Shown here one piece after another: positions 7,774-15,127 of a DNA stretch of 64,000 nt. The stretch lies in NCBI GenBank assembly GCA_017513245.1, contig JAFXGK010000007.1, positions 1-64,000 on the forward strand, given 5' to 3'. Below the pieces are notes generated by a model. That model saw only the letters and a list, made by a program, of their open reading frames with translations, had not been told where the DNA came from and ran no database searches. A program made the translations under genes and the position numbers. The first letter of the stretch is position 1, and each line of letters opens with the position of its first letter. This DNA comes from Clostridia bacterium (GTDB taxonomy: Bacteria; Bacillota; Clostridia; Oscillospirales; Acutalibacteraceae).

Positions 7774-8634
7774 CTACTCCTGAGGTCTTTTTTCTTTAAC
7801 AAATTTTGTGGGCGAGAGGCCGGTGGCATTTTTAAAATAGCGGCTGAAGGAATATATCGAATCGAAACTAAATGCCGAGGTCGTTTCGGTTACCGAGTTG
7901 CCACAAAGCAAAAAGTCCTTTATCGCCTCGATGCGAAGGCTGTTATAATACCGCGAGACCGACACTCCCACGTCCTCGCGAAAGCGTTTTTCGATATAGA
8001 ATTTATTATAGTGAAAGTGCATAGAAAGCAGCTCGAGCGTTATGCGCTCCGAAAGATTGTTTTCGATAAACTCCTTTACCATCTGCGAAAGCGGCTCGGC
8101 TTTTCGAACCGACGCGCTCTCACCAAATGAGGATAAAAGCTCGCCGATTATGCTCATAAGCTCGGCCTTGATTTCGAGCTGCGACAGAATATCGTGCTTT
8201 TTATAAAGCCCGATTATGCGGTAAAGTCGGTCGGCGGTGGCCTTTCCCACTGCCGAAATCACGGGCGGATGAGGCCCTTTTATTATATCCTTGTGGATAA
8301 GCTGACGTTCCTCTGCGCTGAGGTCGGGCAGATCGCGAAAGCAGACAAAGCGCTTTTCGCTCTGCGCCGAGGAATAGCACATATCAAAGTGAATATGCGG
8401 CTGGGACACCGGCTTGGACAGCACCTCGATACTGTGGGGCACGCCCGGACGCAAAAACACAAAATCACCTGCGCGACAGATGTATTCTACCCCGTCGTAC
8501 CACAGTCTCCACTCGCCGCTTTCGAGATAAATTATTTCATAATCGAGTATTATTCGGCAACGAATTTTAAACTCGGCGGGAAGCAGCGAGCGCATAGCAG
8601 TGCGTATATAGGGCGAAATCAGGTTAATATTCAT
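7774..8634 (-). CDS. AraC-family transcriptional regulator (cupin sensor plus HTH)
   Basis: 286 aa. The N-terminal half is a cupin-like sugar-sensing domain (YLESGEWRLWYDG; FVFLRPGVPHSIEV; HIHFDM). The last ~100 residues form the double helix-turn-helix of AraC/XylS (ITLELLSMHFHYNKFYIEKRF; SFDSIYSFSRYFKNATGLSPTKF, quoted in part). The gene is divergent from the GH172-kinase-SIS operon, and a palindrome lies in the shared intergenic region. The natural reading is that it activates that operon in response to a sugar. Ligand not determinable from sequence. Confidence 0.9.
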   Translation of the reverse strand: MNINLISPYIRTAMRSLLPAEFKIRCRIILDYEIIYLESGEWRLWYDGVEYICRAGDFVFLRPGVPHSIEVLSKPVSQPHIHFDMCYSSAQSEKRFVCFRDLPDLSAEERQLIHKDIIKGPHPPVISAVGKATADRLYRIIGLYKKHDILSQLEIKAELMSIIGELLSSFGESASVRKAEPLSQMVKEFIENNLSERITLELLSMHFHYNKFYIEKRFREDVGVSVSRYYNSLRIEAIKDFLLCGNSVTETTSAFSFDSIYSFSRYFKNATGLSPTKFVKEKRPQE

Positions 8635-8671
8635 AGCATCACACCAAAAAATGTTAAATTATTCGCAAATT

Positions 8672-8707
8672 TGTGATATTTATTTTATCACATATTTCCC
8701 GTATAGT
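8672..8707 (+). promoter_or_regulatory. Palindromic operator and weak promoter of the GH172 operon
   Basis: A 7-bp inverted repeat TGTGATA-N7-TATCACA (8672-8692) sits just upstream of a -10-like TATAGT (8702-8707). The -35 position reads TTTATT (8679-8684) and is inside the palindrome. A weak -35 covered by a binding site fits a promoter that needs an activator, or one blocked by a repressor. Confidence 0.55.
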
Positions 8708-8736
8708 AAAGACAAATATAACCGGGAGGTAAAATT

Positions 8737-9792
8737 ATGTTCCAAGATCTTTCTAAGTTAAAAAATGCAAAATCGCGCTCTGTAAGCCCCGAGAACTTTA
8801 CGGGCGAAAAGGGCAAGGGCGGTATGGCGACCGAGGGCGCAAACGCTCCCTACGCTCGCGAACTCGGCATAGGCTGGAAAATCTCTCCCTGCGTACATAT
8901 TAAGCCGGGCGAAACCTTCACCCTTGCCGACATTCACGGTCAGGGCCGCATTCGCCACATTTGGGCTACCGATAACTCAAGCCGCAACCGAAAATTAATC
9001 CTTCGCGCATACTGGGACGGCGCTGACAAGCCCTCTATTGAGGCTCCGATGTGCGACTTCTTTGCATCGGCCGACTACCAGAGCTATTCCGAGCTTTCGA
9101 GTGCTGCCGTTTGCATAGGACCCAAGCGCGGCTTTAACTGCTATTGGGATATGCCCTTCTACAGCGAGGCTAAATTCACGGTTGAAAACATCTACAACGA
9201 GACCATCGTGCTTTACTACCAGATCGACTACACCCTCGAGGATCTCGAGCCCGGTCTCGGCTATTTCCACGCGCAGTTCCGTCGCGTAAATCCCCTGCCG
9301 TATAAAGAGGTCTACACCATTCTTGATAACGTTAAGGGCAAGGGTCAGTACGTTGGTACCTATATGTTCTGGGGTGTTAACAACACCGGCTGGTGGGGCG
9401 AAGGCGAAATCAAGTTCTATATGGACGGCGACAAAGACTTCCCCACCATCTGCGGCACCGGCACAGAGGACTATTTCTGTGGCTCGTGGAACTTCGATAT
9501 CGGAGGCAAGTATCAGGAATTCTCCAATATGTACTGCGGTGTTCCCAAGATTATCCGTCCCAACGGACTTTATACCTCGCAGCAGCGTTTCTCAATGTAC
9601 CGCTGGCACATCTGCGATCCCATTTATTTCGATTCCGACCTAAAGGTTACCATCCAGGCACTCGGCTGGCGCGACCAGGGCAGATATCTGCCGCTGCAGG
9701 ATGATATTTCCTCGGTTGCTTTCTGGTATCAGGATTCCGTAAGCCAGACCTTCCCCGAGTTCCCCGATGCCGACCATCTTGAAATAATCTAA
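8737..9792 (+). CDS. GH172 (DUF2961) glycoside hydrolase
   Basis: 351 aa with no signal peptide, so probably cytoplasmic. It shows the DUF2961/GH172 hallmarks: an N-terminal jelly-roll block (GRIRHIWATD), FYSEAKFTVEN, and the conserved ICGTGTEDYF motif at ~238-248 with a likely catalytic Glu, followed by SWNFDIGG. Characterised GH172 enzymes act on alpha-D-fructofuranosides (difructose dianhydride chemistry) or on D-arabinofuranosides. The ribosome binding site GGGAGG is well placed. It is first in an operon with a PfkB kinase and a SIS isomerase (10- and 6-bp gaps), which points to release of a free furanose, phosphorylation, then isomerisation. Confidence 0.85.
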   Translation: MFQDLSKLKNAKSRSVSPENFTGEKGKGGMATEGANAPYARELGIGWKISPCVHIKPGETFTLADIHGQGRIRHIWATDNSSRNRKLILRAYWDGADKPSIEAPMCDFFASADYQSYSELSSAAVCIGPKRGFNCYWDMPFYSEAKFTVENIYNETIVLYYQIDYTLEDLEPGLGYFHAQFRRVNPLPYKEVYTILDNVKGKGQYVGTYMFWGVNNTGWWGEGEIKFYMDGDKDFPTICGTGTEDYFCGSWNFDIGGKYQEFSNMYCGVPKIIRPNGLYTSQQRFSMYRWHICDPIYFDSDLKVTIQALGWRDQGRYLPLQDDISSVAFWYQDSVSQTFPEFPDADHLEII

Positions 9793-9802
9793 GAGGTGTG
9801 TT

Positions 9803-10774
9803 ATGAAAAAACCTAAGATACTGGTTGTTGGCAGTCTTGTAATGGACCTTATCGTTTCTACTCCCCGTTTTCCCGAACGCGGAGAAACGGTTATCGGCAG
9901 CGACTTTTCCACCGCCCCCGGCGGAAAGGGTGCAAACCAGGCCGTTCAGGCGGCTCGCCTCGGCGCCGAGGTTTCTATGCTCGGCCGCGTAGGCAACGAT
10001 GATTTCGGCCGCGCACTTATAAAAAGCGCCGCCGACAGCGGGGTTGACACCTCGCATATCCTCCCCACCGACGGGGTTTCCTCGGCGGTCGGCAACGTGC
10101 AGATCGAGCACACCGAAAAGGGCACCGAAAACCGCATTATCGTGGTGCCGGGCGCCAACTTCCGCCTCACCGAAAGCGACACCGACTATTTAAAGGACAC
10201 CATTTCAAATTACGATATGGTAATTTTACAGCACGAGATTCCCACCGAGGTTAACATTGCCGTGGCTCGCCTCGCCAAGGATGCAGGCGTTCCCGTTATG
10301 CTTAACCCCGCCCCCTCGGCCGAGGTGCCCAAAGCACTTCTCGCCTGCCTTACCTACATTGCTCCCAACGAGCACGAAGCATTTGATATTTGCGGCATTT
10401 TACCCGAGGGCGACGAGGGTATTCGCGCCGCCGCCAAGGCATTTGCGGCACTTGGTGTTGAAAACGTGCTTATAACGCTTGGAAAGCACGGCTGCGCCTA
10501 CACCGACGGTGGCGCAGTGGTTCGAAGCGGATCGGTTGACTGCGGCAAGGTCGTTGACCCCACCGCTGCCGGCGACAGCTTTATCGGCGCTTTCTGTACC
10601 GCTTGCGCCGCAGGCGCACCTATTGAAACAGCGCTCGTTTTTGCCAACTGCGTTGCAGGAATCACCGTTACGGGTATGGGCGCGCAGAGCAGTCTGCCCT
10701 ACCTCGCCGATGCCCTCGCAGTTATGGAAAAGCAGGGCCTCGATACTTCGATTTTTGAATGTCTGAAAGGATAA
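9803..10774 (+). CDS. PfkB-family sugar kinase, ribokinase-like
   Basis: 323 aa. PfkB signature 1 is GGKGANQA (~40), as in ribokinases. Signature 2 is DPTAAGDSFIGAF (~252-264), where the last Asp is the catalytic base; the usual residues are DTTGAGD, so Pro and Ala are variants. The N-terminal VVGSLVMDLIV matches the family's NxD substrate region with V-M-D. The reaction is ATP-dependent phosphorylation of a pentose or fructose. Being ribokinase-like and next to an arabinose-5-phosphate-isomerase-like SIS protein, D-arabinose or D-ribose is as plausible as fructose. Cytoplasmic. The ribosome binding site GAGGTG precedes ATG. Confidence 0.85.
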   Translation: MKKPKILVVGSLVMDLIVSTPRFPERGETVIGSDFSTAPGGKGANQAVQAARLGAEVSMLGRVGNDDFGRALIKSAADSGVDTSHILPTDGVSSAVGNVQIEHTEKGTENRIIVVPGANFRLTESDTDYLKDTISNYDMVILQHEIPTEVNIAVARLAKDAGVPVMLNPAPSAEVPKALLACLTYIAPNEHEAFDICGILPEGDEGIRAAAKAFAALGVENVLITLGKHGCAYTDGGAVVRSGSVDCGKVVDPTAAGDSFIGAFCTACAAGAPIETALVFANCVAGITVTGMGAQSSLPYLADALAVMEKQGLDTSIFECLKG

Positions 10775-10780
10775 ATTTTT

Positions 10781-11377
10781 ATGAACGTACTTGATAGTTT
10801 TTGCGAGATAAGCCGCGAGGAGTTTAACACCTTTGTCGACAACATCGATAAAGAAAGCCTCTCTGCTGCCGCCGAGCTTATTCTCGAATCAAAGAAAAAG
10901 GGCGGCCGCCTGCATATAACCGGCATCGGCAAGCCCTCGCACGTTGCAAACTACATTGCATCGCTTATTTCCTCGACCGGCACACCCACCTACTACCTCC
11001 ACGGCACCGAGGCCGTGCACGGTTCGTGCGGTCAGCTCGCTGAGGGTGACGTGGTTATTTGCATATCCAACAGCGGCGAAACCGGGGAGCTTAAGGCTAC
11101 CGCCGCTGCCATTCGCAATAACGGCTGCCGTCTTATCGCTGTTACGGGAAAATGCGATTCGTGGCTCGGCAGATTCTGCGACGTTTGCCTCTTTGCAGGG
11201 GTAGAGCGTGAAGGCGGCGTTCTCAACCGTGCGCCGCGCGCATCCATCCTGGCCGAGACCTTCGTGCTTCAGTGCCTTTCGGTGCTGCTGCAGGAGCAGT
11301 CTGACCTGACTCCGCAGGAATACGTTAAACGTCATCCCGGCGGCGCTCTCGGCGCTTTGCGCGAAAACGAAAAGTAA
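10781..11377 (+). CDS. SIS-domain sugar-phosphate isomerase (KdsD/GutQ-like)
   Basis: 198 aa, essentially one SIS domain without the C-terminal CBS pair of full-length KdsD. It has ITGIGKPSHVANYIASLISSTG (~45), where KdsD has the GxGKSG motif, HGTEAVHG (~75), ISNSGETGEL (~96) and HPGGALG near the end, all characteristic of D-arabinose 5-phosphate isomerases. The expected reaction is arabinose 5-phosphate to ribulose 5-phosphate, or a related aldo-keto interconversion. Lipopolysaccharide Kdo synthesis, the usual reason for KdsD, is not expected in a Gram-positive, so a catabolic role with the kinase upstream fits better. A 6-bp gap to the kinase gene. Confidence 0.8.
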   Translation: MNVLDSFCEISREEFNTFVDNIDKESLSAAAELILESKKKGGRLHITGIGKPSHVANYIASLISSTGTPTYYLHGTEAVHGSCGQLAEGDVVICISNSGETGELKATAAAIRNNGCRLIAVTGKCDSWLGRFCDVCLFAGVEREGGVLNRAPRASILAETFVLQCLSVLLQEQSDLTPQEYVKRHPGGALGALRENEK

Positions 11378-11380
11378 AAG

Positions 11381-11411
11381 AAAAAGCCTTCTCGTTCGAG
11401 AAGGCTTTTTT
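11381..11411. terminator. Bidirectional terminator between the GH172 operon and mntP
   Basis: AAAAAGCCTTCTCG-TT-CGAGAAGGCTTTTT lies between two convergent transcription units. Confidence 0.85.
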
Positions 11412-11413
11412 AA

Positions 11414-12004
11414 TTAGAAAAATACGCCGGTTATGAAGATTTCGAGGCCGATTCCGATTAGAATCACGCCGCCCAAAATACTCGCCTTGCCTGCAAGACG
11501 GGTGCCGAACCGCTTGCCTATAAGCACGCCGGCGGTACAAATTGCAAAGGTTACAACCGCAATAACCAAAGCGCAAACCAAAGCCTCGACCGCCTTATAA
11601 TCGGATATCGTAAATCCGACCGAAAGCGCGTCGATCGAGGTTGCAACGCCCTGCAGCAGCAGTGCGCCGAAGCCTATGGGCTTTAAGGGGCAGGATGCGT
11701 TTTCCTTTGGGGCGCGTATTCCCTCGAGCAGCATATTGCCGCCGATAAACAAAAGCAGCGCCAGCGCAATCCACGGTATGAACTTTTGAAATGCGGCAAA
11801 GGCGCGCGCCAAATTATGCACGCAAACCCAGCCGACCATCGGCATTAAAAACTGGAAAAACGCGAAAACACCAACTATAAGCACAAGCCGGCGCTTTTTC
11901 ATTTTTGGCTCGCAAAGGCCGCTTACAAGCGACACCGAAAAGGCGTCCATCGCAAGACCCACACCCAAAAGGGCCGCCGTAAAAAAGAAATTAAACGTCC
12001 ACAT
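11414..12004 (-). CDS. mntP: Putative manganese efflux pump MntP
   Basis: 196 aa, six predicted membrane helices in two repeats, each with the family's buried Asp: LGVGLAMDAFSVSL in helix 1 and QGVATSIDALSVGF in helix 4. It exports Mn(II) across the cytoplasmic membrane. ATG at 12004 is chosen because TGAGGA lies 7 nt upstream; an in-frame ATG at 12058 has no such site. It is transcribed alone from a consensus promoter. The short leader does not resemble the Mn-sensing yybP-ykoY riboswitch that often precedes mntP. Confidence 0.92.
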   Translation of the reverse strand: MWTFNFFFTAALLGVGLAMDAFSVSLVSGLCEPKMKKRRLVLIVGVFAFFQFLMPMVGWVCVHNLARAFAAFQKFIPWIALALLLFIGGNMLLEGIRAPKENASCPLKPIGFGALLLQGVATSIDALSVGFTISDYKAVEALVCALVIAVVTFAICTAGVLIGKRFGTRLAGKASILGGVILIGIGLEIFITGVFF

Positions 12005-12061
12005 ATTTATCCTCAAAATGTTATAACAAAAAATTCGGCCGACCGCAGGGTCGACCAAATC

Positions 12062-12090
12062 ATTTTAGCACCAATATTCTTTTATGTCAA
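12062..12090 (-). promoter_or_regulatory. Sigma-A promoter of mntP
   Basis: On the minus strand TTGACA (12085-12090), 17 bp, TAAAAT (12062-12067). The leader to the start codon is about 50 nt and contains one short hairpin (GGTCGACC/GGTCGGCC). Confidence 0.75.
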
Positions 12091-12091
12091 T

Positions 12092-12340
12092 TCATTCGCC
12101 CTTATACTTCTTTCGCGTGGCGATTCCGCCGCGAATATGCCGCTCGCTTTTGTTCTGCTCAAGCACCTTTTTAACCTCAAAATAAAGTCCCGGGCATTCG
12201 CTCGATAACTTGGTTGTAACATCCTTGTGCACGGTTGACTTGCTTATGTTAAACCGCGCCGCCGCGGCACGAACGGTTGCTCCGGTTTCTACTATGTAGT
12301 TTCCCAGCAGCTGTGCCCGCATACCTGTGTGGACGTTCAT
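12092..12340 (-). CDS. spoIIID: Sporulation transcriptional regulator SpoIIID
   Basis: 82 aa from ATG 12340, which has AGGAG 8 nt upstream; the longer frame lacks one. A helix-turn-helix with SpoIIID hallmarks: IVETGATVRAAAARFNISKS and TVHKDVTTKL, then a basic tail with RHIRGGIATR. SpoIIID acts in the mother cell, regulating sigma-E-dependent genes during spore formation. Its presence marks the genome as from an endospore-forming lineage. Monocistronic, with a plausible sigma-E-type promoter upstream. Confidence 0.95.
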   Translation of the reverse strand: MNVHTGMRAQLLGNYIVETGATVRAAAARFNISKSTVHKDVTTKLSSECPGLYFEVKKVLEQNKSERHIRGGIATRKKYKGE

Positions 12341-12369
12341 ATACTCAACTCCTATAAAGCCTTTAATTA

Positions 12370-12398
12370 ACCTTATGAGAGTTTTCCGCACAATATTA
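12370..12398 (-). promoter_or_regulatory. Possible sigma-E promoter of spoIIID
   Basis: Minus strand: TAATATT (12392-12398), 14-bp spacer, CATAAGGT (12370-12377). The mother-cell sigma-E consensus is about KMATATT-N14-CATACAnT, so the -35 and spacing fit well and the -10 moderately. In Bacillus spoIIID is transcribed by sigma-E. Confidence 0.45.
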
Positions 12399-12531
12399 CA
12401 AAAACCCCGACGGTAAAATAGATGTTGTTCTTATCGGAAAATTTGTAATCATACCTGTTTCTGTTAAGAACCGGCATCGCATTTGTATGCACAAATTCAG
12501 TTGGGCAGTAGCCCAAACCCACAGAGGCAGA

Positions 12532-12575
12532 AAAGAGAAGATTCGTATATTAACGAGTCTTCTCTTTCTTTTTGT
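12532..12575. terminator. Hairpin terminator beside palindromic element 2
   Basis: AAAGAGAAGA-TCGT ... ACGA-TCTTCTCTTT followed by CTTTTT on the plus strand. No plus-strand gene ends here, so it may mark the end of thrS read-through on the minus strand or belong to the adjacent palindromic element. Confidence 0.5.
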
Positions 12576-12582
12576 CTGTTAA

Positions 12583-12815
12583 GTGATATGCTGACTATCG
12601 TCAGCGTGATATTTTCTTTTGAAAAAAACTCGCCTGTGGCGAGATATTTCCAAAAGAAAGTGATATCGAAGCCTTGCGGCTTCAGTGGTATTCTATTCGC
12701 CCATAAACTTGCGAAGCAAATATCACTCGGCGTAAGCCGAATAACACTGCGTAGCAATAAAACTCGCCGCAGGCGAATAGAACTGGCGTGATACTCCGCT
12801 TGGAGTATCACGCCA
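12583..12815. repeat. Multi-branched palindromic element 2
   Basis: A run of hairpins with TGATAT-like joints, as in element 1. It contains GCTGAC-TATC-GTCAGC (12590-12605), TTTCTTTTG/CAAAAGAAA enclosing CTCGCC-TGT-GGCGAG, GAAGCC-TTGC-GGCTTC (12668-12683), and an outer arm pair TCTATTCGCC (12692-12701) / GGCGAATAGA (12772-12781) that encloses three or four small stems. It ends in a perfect 14-bp hairpin TGGCGTGATACTCC-GCTT-GGAGTATCACGCCA (12784-12815, arms quoted). No ORF. Lies downstream of thrS. Confidence 0.7.
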
Positions 12816-12836
12816 ATCCGTCGAGGTTTTTCTTTT

Positions 12837-14780
12837 TTAGCTTATTGTCTTTTCGGCAACTTCCTTTAGGATGAAGGATAAGAAATCGTCAAGGCTCTGG
12901 GCGCCGAGGTCAACGCCGCCGCGCTTACGAACCGAAAGGGTTCCGTTTTCGGCCTCCTTATCGCCCGCTACGAGCATATATGGAATCTTCGCAAGCTGTG
13001 CTTCGCGAATCTTAAAGCCGATTTTTTCGTTGCGGTCGTCGAGTTCTACGCGCAGTCCCGCACGCTCAAGACGCTCCTTAACCGCATTCATATACTCGTG
13101 GTGACGGTCGGCGATGGGTAAAAGCTTTACCTGAACGGGAGCCAGCCAGGTCGGGAAGGCGCCTGCGTACTTTTCTATAAGCAGAGCGAGGGTGCGCTCG
13201 TAGCAGCCGATAGAGGTACGGTGGATGATGTAGGGGTTCTTTTTGCTGCCGTCGGGTGCGGTGTATTCCATGCCGAACTTCTCGGCCAGAAGCTGGTCAA
13301 CCTGAATGGTGATAAGCGTATCTTCCTTGCCGTGAACGTTCTTAATCTGAATGTCGAGTTTAGGTCCGTAGAAGGCGGCCTCGCCGATGCCTACCTTGTA
13401 GGGAATCTCGAGGTGGTCAAGAATCTTGCCCATAATGCCCTGAGCCTCGGCCCACTGCTCGTCGGTGCCGATATACTTATCGCGGTCGGCCGGATCCCAC
13501 TGCGAGAAGCGGTAGCTTACGTCCTCGTAAAGACCTAACGTCTTGAGCATATAAATTGCAAGCTCAAGACAGCCGCGGAACTCATCCTCAAGTTGCTCGG
13601 GGGTGCACATTAAGTGACCCTCGGAGATGGTGAACTGGCGAACACGGATAAGTCCGTGCATCTCGCCGCTGGCCTCGTTACGGAACAGAGTAGAGGTTTC
13701 GTTATAGCGAAGCGGCAGGTCACGGTAGGAACGGGGACGGTTTAAATATGCCTGATACTGGAACGGGCAGGTCATGGGACGGAGGGCAAAGCACTCCTTC
13801 TCCTCATCCTGCGGGTCGCCGAGCACAAACATACCGTCTAAATAATGGTCCCAGTGGCCCGAAACCTTGTAAAGGTCACTCTTGGCCATAAAGGGAGTCT
13901 TGGTGAGAAGCCAGCCTCTGCGCTGCTCCTCATCCTCAACGAAACGCTGTAAAAGCTGAATTATGCGGGCGCCCTTGGGCAGCATAATCGGCAATCCCTG
14001 ACCGATAAGGTCGCTGGTGGTGAAGAGTTCGAGTTCACGGCCGAGCTTATTGTGGTCGCGCTTTTTGGCCTCTTCAATTGCCTCGAGGTGAGCCTCAAGC
14101 TCGCTCTGCTTGGGGAAACTGGTGCCGTAGATGCGCTGAAGCATCTTCTTATTGGAATCGCCGCGCCAGTATGCGCCGGTGCAGGAGGTAAGCTTCACGG
14201 CCTTTACTCGGCCGGTAGAAAGCAGGTGGGGACCTGCGCACAGGTCAACGAAATCGCCCTGCTTATAAAGGCTGATTTCGGCGTCGGCAGGAAGGTCGTT
14301 TATAAGCTCAACCTTATAGGGCTCGTCACGCTCGGCGAAGAGCTCCAGTGCCTCCTCGCGAGAAACAACCACCTTTTCAAGGTAGATATCCTCTTTGATT
14401 ATATTGCGCATTTCATCCTCGATATCCGAAAGCATCTCGGGGGTGAACATAGTATCAGAATCAAAATCGTAATAATAGCCGCCCTCTACCGACGGACCGA
14501 TTGCAAGCTTTACCTCGGGGTAAAGACGCTTAACGGCCTGAGCCAAAATATGGCTTGTGGTGTGACGGTATGCGCCGCGGCCGAACTCATCCTCGAAGGT
14601 GAGAATTTCGAGCTCGCAGTCCTCATTAATTGCGGTGCGAAGGTCGCAGGGAACGCCGTTTACGCGGATAGCGCAAGCGGCCTTTGCCAGACCGGCTCCG
14701 ATGCTTGCGGCGATTTCCCAGCCGAAAACTCCGCTTTCATACTCGCGGACTACGCCGCCCTTTAAAGTTACCTTTACCAT
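12837..14780 (-). CDS. thrS: Threonyl-tRNA synthetase
   Basis: Charges tRNA-Thr with threonine; cytoplasmic class II synthetase. 647 aa from ATG 14780, chosen because GGAGGA is 6 nt upstream and the T-box terminator lies just before it. Domain order is TGS (MVKVTLKGG onward), the second additional (editing) domain with HTTSHILAQAV and CAGPHL, the catalytic core (GARIIQLL, RPMTCPFQYQ, FRNEASGEMHGLIRVRQFT), and the anticodon-binding domain (PVQVKLLPI onward). Length is standard. Expression is governed by the Thr T-box upstream. Confidence 0.97.
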   Translation of the reverse strand: MVKVTLKGGVVREYESGVFGWEIAASIGAGLAKAACAIRVNGVPCDLRTAINEDCELEILTFEDEFGRGAYRHTTSHILAQAVKRLYPEVKLAIGPSVEGGYYYDFDSDTMFTPEMLSDIEDEMRNIIKEDIYLEKVVVSREEALELFAERDEPYKVELINDLPADAEISLYKQGDFVDLCAGPHLLSTGRVKAVKLTSCTGAYWRGDSNKKMLQRIYGTSFPKQSELEAHLEAIEEAKKRDHNKLGRELELFTTSDLIGQGLPIMLPKGARIIQLLQRFVEDEEQRRGWLLTKTPFMAKSDLYKVSGHWDHYLDGMFVLGDPQDEEKECFALRPMTCPFQYQAYLNRPRSYRDLPLRYNETSTLFRNEASGEMHGLIRVRQFTISEGHLMCTPEQLEDEFRGCLELAIYMLKTLGLYEDVSYRFSQWDPADRDKYIGTDEQWAEAQGIMGKILDHLEIPYKVGIGEAAFYGPKLDIQIKNVHGKEDTLITIQVDQLLAEKFGMEYTAPDGSKKNPYIIHRTSIGCYERTLALLIEKYAGAFPTWLAPVQVKLLPIADRHHEYMNAVKERLERAGLRVELDDRNEKIGFKIREAQLAKIPYMLVAGDKEAENGTLSVRKRGGVDLGAQSLDDFLSFILKEVAEKTIS

Positions 14781-14797
14781 AAAAATTCCTCCGAATA

Positions 14798-15040
14798 AAA
14801 AAATAAACTCCATCCCAAAAATCTGGGATGAAGCAAACACTCCACGGTTCCACCCGAATTGCAGAAAATTTTTTCTGCCGCTCTTTGCCCCTTAACGCGG
14901 GGGGTACGGCTCTGTTCGCAGAGCACTCAGGGGTGGTATTCACATTACCGTTCGCTGCGACGGCTTACAGCCGATGACCGTCACTCTCTAGAGCGAAACT
15001 GTGGCAAATGCTACTGTTCCCTTCAGCGTTTTAACAGTTA
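14798..15040 (-). promoter_or_regulatory. T-box riboswitch (Thr) controlling thrS
   Basis: The minus-strand leader contains the T-box core GGGTGGAACCGTGG (within 14842-14856). It is followed by a terminator hairpin CATCCCA/TGGGATG with a T-rich tail at ~14800-14831. Upstream is a stem I region whose specifier loop holds ACC, a Thr codon (in GAATACCACCCC, ~14935). Uncharged tRNA-Thr is expected to stabilise the antiterminator and allow thrS transcription. Confidence 0.92.
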
Positions 15041-15041
15041 T

Positions 15042-15070
15042 ATAATAACCGCCGCACCCCTTTTTGTCAA
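15042..15070 (-). promoter_or_regulatory. Sigma-A promoter of the thrS T-box transcript
   Basis: Minus strand TTGACA (15065-15070), 17 bp, TATTAT (15042-15047). It is divergent from and very close to the pth promoter. Confidence 0.8.
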
Positions 15071-15078
15071 GTTTTCTG

Positions 15079-15107
15079 TTGAATATTTATTTTTAATGTG
15101 ATAATAT
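15079..15107 (+). promoter_or_regulatory. Sigma-A promoter of pth-mfd
   Basis: TTGAAT (15079-15084), 17 bp, TAATAT (15102-15107). An upstream GTG at 15098 lies inside this promoter, supporting ATG 15128 as the pth start. Confidence 0.7.
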
Positions 15108-15127
15108 TTAAAGCACGAGGTGTTTGT

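Larger units (their letters stand above)
12341..12836. other. 496-bp intergenic region between spoIIID and thrS
   Basis: Contains the possible spoIIID promoter, a hairpin with T-run, and palindromic element 2. Apart from these it holds a small palindrome ATTTGTATGCACAAAT (12481-12496). I see no gene. Confidence 0.7.

Noticed and set aside
12005..12061. yybP-ykoY manganese riboswitch before mntP
   Set aside because: The leader is only ~50 nt with one small hairpin and lacks the conserved loops of that riboswitch.
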